The notes under the pieces were generated by a model. That model was not told the origin of the DNA. It ran no database searches and saw nothing but the letters and a program-made list of their open reading frames with translations. From Cranoglanis bouderius (lineage: Eukaryota; Chordata; Actinopteri; Siluriformes; Cranoglanididae): a stretch of DNA of 64,000 nt. Position 1 is the first letter of the stretch; the number at the start of each line of letters is the position of its first letter. The position numbers and the translations under genes were made by a program. The stretch lies in contig CM042551.1 in the NCBI GenBank assembly GCA_023630585.1, positions 19,982,501 through 20,046,500 on the forward strand, written 5' to 3'. Shown here one piece after another: positions 55,827 to 64,000 of this stretch.

Positions 55827-57652
55827 ACTTGTCATTTTACCGAGACACCAGAAAGTGTAAACTTCTCTGTCCTGAAGACTTTCCCATGCTGGGAAAAGTT
55901 ACAAATCACTGTGACTGTTAGAAAACACTTACAATCGAGGCTGAAATGCCAGGGGCCTCTGAGTTGACTGTCTGAATCAGAAGTTTGTTTCCAGTGGAAA
56001 GGAGTCTTATCTCTGGAAGAAGGAGAGTGCTGGGATGGGGAGGGATGTGTGGGTGTCAGAAGACCAATACTGTATGACCTCAGGACCCAGCACCCAAGGC
56101 CTGAGTGGTTTAACCAGAGCTAGCCTGATTTATTCGCACAACAATTACAACCTAACACCTTGCTAATGATATTTGTTGTAGCTTTAACAATCATATGCCA
56201 GTTAACAATGACATTTACTGACAAATGGCCTCTATGGTTCAACATAAATTTACCACTGCACACAGACGATCTTGATGCACGCAAATATATTCAGTGTGAT
56301 TTATTTCAGGAGTAACTGTGTATTAATTGCTTCACACAATTATCTGGGAGATATAAAGACAAAGATAAGGAACCCAAGTCAAATAAAAGCTATTCCTGAA
56401 CAAGAAGTTTGCCTCATTTCTCACAAACGCAGGAAGTTTGTCACATTAATATGGGGAGAGTCATGCGTGGATGGCTACGGACAGCATCGGTGATTCTGTT
56501 TGCTTCAGTATTCTGACACAGCATTTGACCTCTTGGTTTTTGTAACCGACACAAGATGCACCCAGTTTCCTTCCCTATAAAGCTTCAGAAAAAAAGGGAA
56601 GTTAGCTCGAAGTTAGCTAATTCTCAAGAGGAACATCAGCAGAGAGGCTTTCAGATGCATCCCTAAACCGCTAAACAAGCGCCTTATTGTCTGCTGGAAG
56701 TTGGACGCTGTTCCTGTTAAGTGAGCTAAGAAGAGACTCAGAGACGCAGCATGCTGAAACAACATGTGATCCCCATCGAAATTTCCAGCATGATATCAGC
56801 CCGATTCCAGCCACAAAGGCACCTATTGTATGACGTGTATTGGTCCCATGTACATGAATCCCAACAGGAGATCGGCATCCGGAGACCAAACTGACCCTTC
56901 TGTGCATTCGGACACTGGGTGGAATAACAGACAAGGTCATGCCTTCAGCGCTCTGAAATTAAAATGCCACTAGTATTAACTACTAGTTGATTAGTTAGTC
57001 TGTGACTACACATAGCCAAACAAGAGAACATAGAAGACAAAATGGTAATTACACATAGTCAACACTACTCGATACTCCTCCTGGGGGGGAAGCAAAACCA
57101 TATAATCAGACCCCGAGGTTTATCTTATCTACGACCAAGAAAACAAACAGTGGCCCAGAAAAGCATGGCTGCTGAAGCATGTCACATCCATTGTCAGTGA
57201 ACAGGAAGCCATGGGGTCAGAGATTTGCTTTTTTAAGGAGCAGGGGAAGGAAGCAGCGAGCAGAGGAGCTGATGAGATCCAAATGGACACAGGAAATGCA
57301 CTAATGTCTGAGTCTTCTCCCTGTCAGCCATGACTATGAAAATAACACTTAGTCCTTATGATGAGCTTCTGAGGAGACAATGATGCCTTAACAAAGCATA
57401 CAATGTTAGCTACAAAATGGTGGAAATATCTGACTTGCTAGACAAACATCTAAACTGTTCAGCTGTGGAGATTTGTTTAACAACAACAAAAAAAAAAAGC
57501 ATGAAGAAAATAACTGATAAAAATGATTAATGAATGACACATGGTGCATTACCCAACTCCTTCCGCTCACAGGAAAAAACATGGAGAGCTGAGAATTACA
57601 GCACTTCCTGCTATTTTTCCGACTACGATTAAAAAAAAAAAAAGGGGGAACT

Positions 57653-57690
<38 letters not shown>

Positions 57691-58071
57691 AAAGCCATGT
57701 TTGAACTAAATCAAATGTGCTGCTAATTCCAAAATATTAAACCCACAACAAGGAGATATCTCATATGACCCACTGAAATATGGTGTGTTTTGTAAGAAAA
57801 ATGGATTGCTTGTCTGGTTTAACAGGCTAGGATTGATGTCTGCTTGACAATTATTTCATGAGTTAAACTAGAACTTGTGTCATTGCTGCCTAATGATTTG
57901 AAGGAAGCGTGTTATTACACCTGGCAGGTTTTAGTGGGTGGAAATTGAGATCTCTGGGCCTCTAAAGGTTTCCCTGCTACTGTTATTCATCATAGTAGAA
58001 TATTACAGCTTGTGAGCTCTTCCAGCTGAAAGCTTGCTAAATCGGGGCATTTGTCTTCTAAGAAAACCACG

Positions 58072-58374
58072 GGGTGTTTTCACACCTAGTTCATATGAGC
58101 CCTCCAAACGCTCTCGGAGCGGTTCGGCGTGTATATGTGAACAAACCAAGTGATCTCAGACTGAGTTCTAATGAAGTGGTGTGAACAAGAAAGGGTCTGA
58201 GATCACTTCATTGCTGAAGAGGACCAAAAAAAAAAAAGAACTGGGTTTTCTTTTGAGTCCACTATATTGTGAACAGCAAAAGGACTGAGGTCCCTTTCGG
58301 CTGGTTCCCTTTCTGTTTCACTTTAAGTGAACTGGGTTTGGTTCTTTTTAAATGAACTATATGTGAAAACACCC
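58072..58374. mobile_element. MITE with GGGTGTTTTCACA termini
   Basis: GGGTGTTTTCACACCTAGTTCAT at the left pairs with ATGAACTATATGTGAAAACACCC at the right. The inside has GTTCGG and CTGAGATCACTT words and no coding frame. About 300 bp. Confidence 0.68.
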
Positions 58375-59846
58375 TTACTTACGCCTCTATAGGCCTCAGA
58401 CATCCTCAGTGATGTTTCTTTAACGGCATACAAGTATACTGTATATCTACACCATTTCATATTTTTGTAAAAATGAACATTTGGAAATGTCAAATTTTCT
58501 TCTGGCATGCATAAGTGTTATTAAAAACAAAACATCTGAGACGAAATGCTTGAGACTTTGCACTGTATTCTAAGTTGAACCCAATTAGCATGGCTAAGCT
58601 ACAGCCTGGTCTGATGGTAATTTTGACCTAAAATTAATTGTATAGGACTACAACAACGTGTCAGATAACACGTTACAAATAATGTTAATGGTGATTATAA
58701 TTAGAAATAGATTAAAAACACTGTTGGTTGTTTTGCTCTCCCACGCCTGCATGGCTGCTCAGCTGAGTTTTCACAGTCTGACTACACAGCTAATAAGATC
58801 ATTACGTCCTCCCTTACTCTCCTTAAACCTAAAATGGTGGAGATGCCCGTTTTTCCGTCTTCGGTATTGCACTTAAGCCTAGATGAGACCCAACGACATT
58901 TAAATGAAACCTTTAACAACTGCCTGCGAGAACCGTGAGAAGTGTGACTCTAATATCTGTGGTTTGGACAGGTGCTCTCAGCTGAGGCTGACATGGGGGC
59001 CAATTCACTCACACCCTCACACACAGAGCAGGGTTCCACATCCAGTACGCTCAAAGAAAAACGCTTTGAGTAGACGACCAAATCTGCGACTAGCAAAACA
59101 GCCTGCTGATATAATCTTCATTACTTTCTAACCCCTATGGGCTTCATCTGACAGGGGCCTCAGGCTTGTTAAAACAGGCTTTTTTTTCCTTTGCATTAAA
59201 AGACGATGTATATGTAAGCATTTAAAAAACAACCCCCCTATACTGTATAAGCTAACCTTGTGAACCAAGACCTCTGATCATGAACTGTATCAGGTGAAGC
59301 TCACTGTCTGTTTTGACTATTCATTTAAATGTGTCGAGCATTACAGAAAGCTTGTGTGATATTGATATTTCCCTGCTTACGACTTTCCATTTTGAACCAT
59401 CACAATAAACACACACGATAGGTTTAAGCAGACTACAGGAGGGTGTAGTAATATTACTAGATGTGCAGTTGGGAACTGCAGCAATCGTGAGAACTCAGCA
59501 GGATGGTGGATTTTTTTGGTGATTCTGCAATAAACAATGAAAAAACATGGCAGCACATTTTCAATATAACCCTTGTCTAATGTCTAACGTCCACATGGCC
59601 GACATTTTCATTGCTGATGCTGCTGAAAGTGCTCTCTTGCACCAGTCCAAAAACACAGCATTTTTAACACTTCGCTATAGGCCTATTTAATCTTTTTGGC
59701 CAAAATCTTCCTCTTTGCCTTCTGTGGCATCCATAATTAATATAGCTAACTGATGTGTAATATATACTTATATAATGTTAGCTAAATCAAACATACGTTG
59801 ATAGATTTGATTTCATGTTAATGAACTCAAAACATTCTCCATTTAC

Positions 59847-59950
59847 CTTGACAGAAAGCGAGGGCACCCACGGTGAGTCGAGAGCATGCGGGAGGGGGGA
59901 AAGGGGCGGGACTTTCAGGAAGTGTCTGGTAATATCGGAAAGTTCAAAAC
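59847..59950 (-). promoter_or_regulatory. rhbdf1: Candidate rhbdf1 non-coding first exon and GC-box promoter
   Basis: On the minus strand, CTTTCTGTCAAG|GTAAATGG gives a good splice donor at 59846-59847, suited to feed the 40028 acceptor about 19.8 kb downstream. Just upstream are CCCGCCCC (Sp1-type, about 59903-59910) and a C-rich tract, the most GC-rich sequence in this part of the window. The start site is unknown, and other first exons are possible. Confidence 0.4.
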
Positions 59951-60085
59951 ACCTGTGCAGATCATTCCAGATTCATATGTAGCTCATCTCCCATTGTATT
60001 TTGGCGTATTTTTGAGTGATGACTCGTACAGCGGGTCTGGTAATATAATATAATCGCAATAAACGATTATATTGCATTACTAATA

Positions 60086-60471
60086 AGGCTGGGCGATATA
60101 TCGATTTAATATCGATATCGTGATAAATGATTACGCGATACACTTTTCTGAGATATCGTTGGTATGGCAATGTATTTTTTATGTTTTTAATAATTAGAAA
60201 TTAAATGGTTCTGAAAGGATGTCGCTGATTTGAAGTACTTTTTTTTTTTAACTTAATCTTGTTTGTCTTTGTAGGCATTAAAGAAAAGTATCGTCAAAAT
60301 CAGTTTAACGTATTTCTGTTTATTTTACTACTGCTTTGCAGACAGTTTGTTAGCTAAATTATATATAATAATATGCATTGTGTATCGTACTGTAGAAATG
60401 TCCTTGAGTATCCTGATATGATATTTTTGTCCTGATATGTATCCTGATATGATATATCTCGCCCAGCACTG
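60086..60471. mobile_element. hAT-type MITE, 'GGCTGGGCGATATATCG' family
   Basis: GGCTGGGCGATATATCGAT is inverted as ATATCTCGCCCAGCACTG. TTACTAATA occurs directly at 60077-60085 and 60472-60480, giving an 8-9 bp target duplication. Partial relatives are at 60640-60750 and around 41700-41790. Confidence 0.75.
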
Positions 60472-61128
60472 TTACTAATATACTGGGAAAATGGATATGC
60501 TAATTTTGTTTGTGTGTATGTGCATACTGAACCAGGGTAAGTCTGCGTCTGTCTGCACCAGTGTGAATCTAAGTCTCATTCCAACATAGATGCAATCCAA
60601 CAGTCCATTTAAACTGATTCCTTGTACATTTTAAAGTAAGGGTGGGTGATCTGGCAAAAAATATCATATGATTTTTCATGCTGGATCATGATCTTATCAC
60701 GATTATTATGGTTACTGAACAGAGCAACCAATCTAATTTCCCAACAGATGAAAATATAGCTCTACAAGGAAACATAACCTCAAAGAAAATGGCCAACATA
60801 GACACCTAAATGGCCAACATAGACACTTTAATAAAAGCACACTCAACTAAATGTAAATTATTTACACTTTAATTAAAAAAATGTTAAATAACAAGTACAT
60901 AATCTCTATTAATGTCTTTAGTATTTATCTGGTTTACAATTTAACGTTTTTAAAATAAGCGATCTGTGTTTCATTATTTGGGATTTTACTGCACTTCTCC
61001 CAGGATTTTCTTTGTACAGCTAAGAAATTTTATAAAAATATATGCGACTTGGTAACGAGGATCAACTCTTTTTAGAAGTAACTTAAAATCTTCGTTTTCA
61101 ACAGTTTTTATGAGTATTCCTGTATTTA

Positions 61129-62441
61129 CAGTGCTGTGAAAAAGTATTTGCCCCATCCTGATTTCTTCTGTTTTTGTGTACATCTCAGACTAAATTGTTT
61201 TAGATCTTCAAACGAAATACAACATAAACAAAGGCAACTTGAGTAAACACACAATACAAAAAAAAAAAGCTATCCAACACCTATCACCTATGTGAAAACC
61301 AAACACTTCAGATAACTGGAGATCAGACTTTCACTTATTTCCAGGACTAGGACTTACTCCTATGCTTTGGATCATTGTCTTCCTGCATAATCTAGTTGCA
61401 CATGAGTTTCAACTTATGGACTGAAGACCAGACATTCTCCTTTAGGATTTTCTGGTAGAGAACAGAATTCATGTTTCCCTCAATTAGTGCAAGTTGCCCA
61501 GACCCTGAAGCAGCAAAGCATCCCCACACCATCACACTTCCACCACCATGCTTGACCATAGGTATGATGTTCTTTTTGTGGAATTTTGTGTTTGGTTTAT
61601 GCCAGATGTAACGGGACCCCTGTCTTCCAAAAGGTTCCACTTTCGACTCATCAATCCACAGAACATTCTCCCAAAAGGTTTGAAGATCCTCAAGGTGTGT
61701 TTTGGCAAAATTCAGACGAGCCTTAATGTTCTTCTGAGTTAGCAGTGGTTTTCACTTCGCCACTCTTCCATGGATGCCATTTTTGCCCAGTGTCTTTCTG
61801 ATAGTGGAGTCATGAACAGTGACCTTTATTGATGCAAGAGAGGCCTGTAGGTCATTTGATGTTGTCCTTGGCTCTTTTGTGACTTCCTGGATGAGTAGTT
61901 GCTGTGCTCTTGGAGGAATTTTGGAAGGTCGGCCACTTCTGGGAAGGTTCACTACCGTGCCGAGTTTTTCCATTTGGAGATAATGGCTCTCACTGTGGTC
62001 CTTTGGAGTCCCAGAGGCCTTGAAATAGCTTTGTAACCCTTCCCAGACTGATGTATTTCAATCACCTTCTTCCTCATTATTTCTGGAGTTTCTTTCAATG
62101 GAATAGTGTGTTACTGGGTACTGCTATTGAAAAAGTTCTATTTAAGTGTTGATTTGACTGAACAGGGTTTGCAGTAATCAGGCCTGGTTGAGTCTAGTCC
62201 AGCTGAACCCCATTATGAATGCAGTTTAATAAATTTGGGGAATTACTAACTATGGGGGCAAATACATTTTGTATTTATAATACAATAAATAACATTATCA
62301 TTTAAAAACTGTCTTTTGTGTTTATTCAGGTTGCCTTTGTTTTATCTTAGATTTTGTTTCAATTTCTTAAACAATTTAGTATGTGATATACACAAAAACA
62401 GAAGAAATCAGGATGGGGGCAAACACTATTTCACAGCACTG
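61129..62441 (-). mobile_element. Tc1-like transposon inserted beside an hAT fragment
   Basis: CAGTGCTGTGAAAAAGTATTTGCC and, inverted, CAGTGCTGTGAAATAGTGTTTGCC are flanked by TA (61127-61128, 62442-62443). 1313 bp. The minus-strand transposase is in pieces. Confidence 0.88.
61392..62100 (-). pseudogene. Broken Tc1 transposase, C-terminus deleted
   Basis: Segments GTVVNLPRSGRPSKIPPRAQ and VTKEPRTTSNDLQASLASIK (61752-61973), then GSRYIWHKPNTKF and GGGSVMVWGCFAASGSGQLA (61392-61640), and past a stop MQEDNDPKH. The SPDLNPIE block with the last catalytic Glu is missing. Confidence 0.82.
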
Positions 62442-62464
62442 TATATACCTGGCCAGGTAAAATG

Positions 62465-62743
62465 TCATGGTGTCAGTGATGTCTTTCCAGCACTTACTTG
62501 TTTTCTCATAAGGAGTTCCCTTTTCTTGTATTTGTTTACCTCTGTGCTGTTTCGGGCTGCGGTGCTGTTCATGTGCGCTCCCCGTGTTATCTGGATTTTG
62601 GCACATTCTTTGGGGTGCTGTCTTTTGAGGTGGTTAAACGGGTTTGCCATGTTTCCTTTCCTCAATGTGCCAACCTTTCCTTTGCATATTTTACAAACAA
62701 CCGCTGTTTGCACAGTGTCTGTAAAGTCGGGTTCATAAAACAA
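62465..62743 (-). pseudogene. BED-type zinc finger fragment of an hAT transposase (ZBED-like)
   Basis: The minus strand encodes VQTAVVCKICKGKVGTLRKG and NMANPFNHLKRQHPKECAKI, a BED finger with its C-x2-C and H-x4-H type ligands. A Ser/Asn/Lys-rich stretch follows and the frame ends near the Tc1 border at 62442. No DDE domain or dimerisation domain is found. A domesticated ZBED exon is possible but unlikely for so short a piece. Confidence 0.6.
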
Positions 62744-62749
62744 CTTGGG

Positions 62750-64000
62750 GTGCCATGTCTGAGCGTTTTCAGCACAATTAACAAAATGTGCTTAGTATCC
62801 TGTTACACTCTCTGTAAAAAAACTAAACAAAACAAAAAAAAAAAAACGATCATGGAGTTCATTCATGATCTAAAACTGTTACATCACCCACGCCTATTTT
62901 GTAGCTCATGGTCTACTTGCTGAGCCTCTTTGCCCAGGAAAGGTCTCTCTCCATGACTCGTCCCGTCAGTCTGCCATAGCGTTTACATCATCTATCCTGG
63001 CATGCTGCATTGCCAAGCTGAGAGGATCAGCAAATGGAAAGTAAAGCTTGATGACTGTTACACTCTGGCATTCCCAGGACAGCACAGCTATCGAGGTTCA
63101 CAAATTTTACAAACCCAACATTAGCCACCATTAGAACATTCATCAAACTTGAGAGGATCTACTAAAACCATGTATTCATGATGTAAACGCCAGTTGAATA
63201 ACACATAACACAATAAACCAATGACCACCACTGAAAGTTAAAAACAAAACAAAACAACAACAAAACAAGTGGTTCTTACAGGAACCACTACGCCTGATAG
63301 TGATACTACTCACTTTTGACCCACCCACTCTCAACAGGCCACTAAAGGCCAAATCGTAGACCTGAACACACCCTCACTTTCCAGAGAAGCCTATGAACGG
63401 TACAGGAAGTCACAATGCAGATTGGCCAGCTCTGTTCACAAGTCATTTCACTTCACTCGAAGCTGAGAGGCTCAGGGAGTGTCTTCAGACTGATACTCTG
63501 TTCTAAAAATAGACACAGAGGAACAGGTCACGCTATTTAAAACCATAGTCTCGCTACTCCAATAAAACACTTTGTCGTTTAAAACAACTCTCTGCACGTA
63601 CACGGGTTATTTTTATAACAGAAAGGAATTTGCATTTTTAAAAAACTGTATTATGGAGGTGGAAAGTCAGCTGTGTTTCGCTCAAGCATTCACTGAAACA
63701 TCATCAGTGTTGAGTTAAGAACACACCCATTTAGGCATGTGCACATTTGCCCTCAGTGACTACAAATGCCCTCTTTGCTGGTGTGTATAGTAATTTAGCA
63801 TAATAATACGCCGTCTTGGTCAGCTTGAGGTATAAAAGTTTCATCATGCAACATCTGAATGCGCGACCATCATTAAAACAGCAACAAACACAAACAAAAA
63901 CAACAACATATTCAGGCCAAAAGCTGAAGCTTGTGGAACAATTTTGCCTAAATTACCTACGGTACTGTATGTTATAATAGAGGTATCATTCTCTATTATA
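62750..64000. other. Right-hand flank, no gene seen
   Basis: About 1.2 kb without transposon ends that I recognise. A MEF2-type site CTAAAAATAG is at 63503-63512 and a TATA-box-like TATAAAAG at 63831-63838 on the plus strand. A gene could start beyond the window. Confidence 0.35.

Larger units (their letters stand above)
40029..59846. other. Long 5' intron of rhbdf1 (inferred)
   Basis: Nearly 20 kb with no gene other than transposon remnants and microsatellites, listed separately. Unassigned low-repeat stretches are 41300-42950, 44440-44960 and 55830-57540; of these 44440-44960 looks the most like constrained non-coding sequence. Its status as an intron depends on the first exon at 59847. 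Confidence 0.45.

Noticed and set aside
62316..62923. Two 140-codon plus-strand frames with hydrophobic stretches
   Set aside because: Opposite strand of the BED-finger fragment and Tc1 end; they cross the transposon border.

Overview
This is a stretch of vertebrate nuclear DNA, almost certainly from a teleost fish. The genes are split by GT-AG introns and the proteins match vertebrate families. The introns are AT-rich and full of fish-type Tc1/mariner, hAT and Harbinger elements, tRNA-derived SINEs and long CA, GA and TA microsatellites. The mixture of Tc1 families is what I would expect of an otophysan such as a catfish, but that is an impression, not a proof.

Three protein-coding genes are present. 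(1) mgrn1 (mahogunin RING-finger E3 ligase), plus strand: 11 exons from 1742 to 7905, with the 5' part of the gene left of the window. A further small exon at 7591-7636 gives an alternative C-terminus. (2) aanat2 (arylalkylamine N-acetyltransferase, the melatonin-rhythm enzyme), plus strand: complete in three exons, 12913-16800. (3) rhbdf1 (iRhom1, the catalytically dead rhomboid that escorts ADAM17), minus strand: 18 coding exons from 40006 down to 20993. A plausible non-coding first exon and GC-rich promoter sit near 59850-59950. aanat2 and rhbdf1 are convergent. AANAT next to an RHBDF gene is also the mammalian arrangement (AANAT beside RHBDF2). Here MGRN1 and RHBDF1, both on human 16p13.3, flank it, which is why I call this the aanat2 paralogue.

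Layout: 1-1741 mgrn1 intron with an hAT MITE; 1742-9620 mgrn1 3' half and 3' UTR; 9621-12600 intergenic repeats; 12600-16800 aanat2, with a Tc1 in intron 1; 16801-20992 intergenic, with a nearly full Tc1; 20993-40028 rhbdf1 coding exons with repeat-filled introns; 40029-59846 the very long rhbdf1 5' intron; 59847-64000 putative first exon and upstream DNA. I see no gene body in the last 4 kb.

The three genes do not form a pathway. mgrn1 is a ubiquitin ligase of endosomal and melanocortin signalling, aanat2 makes N-acetylserotonin in the pineal, and rhbdf1 works in ER-to-Golgi traffic of ADAM17 and EGF-family ligands. Regulation may still be shared in space: an E-box with several TAATC sites lies about 5 kb downstream of aanat2, inside an rhbdf1 intron. 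I found no undescribed multi-gene system. The best leads are about splicing (two acceptors preceded by TG repeats, a GC donor against a GA repeat, a symmetric 34-codon cassette exon, the mgrn1 alternative tail exon), a duplicated ~210-bp non-coding segment within rhbdf1, and dead Tc1 copies that share an inactivating lesion.
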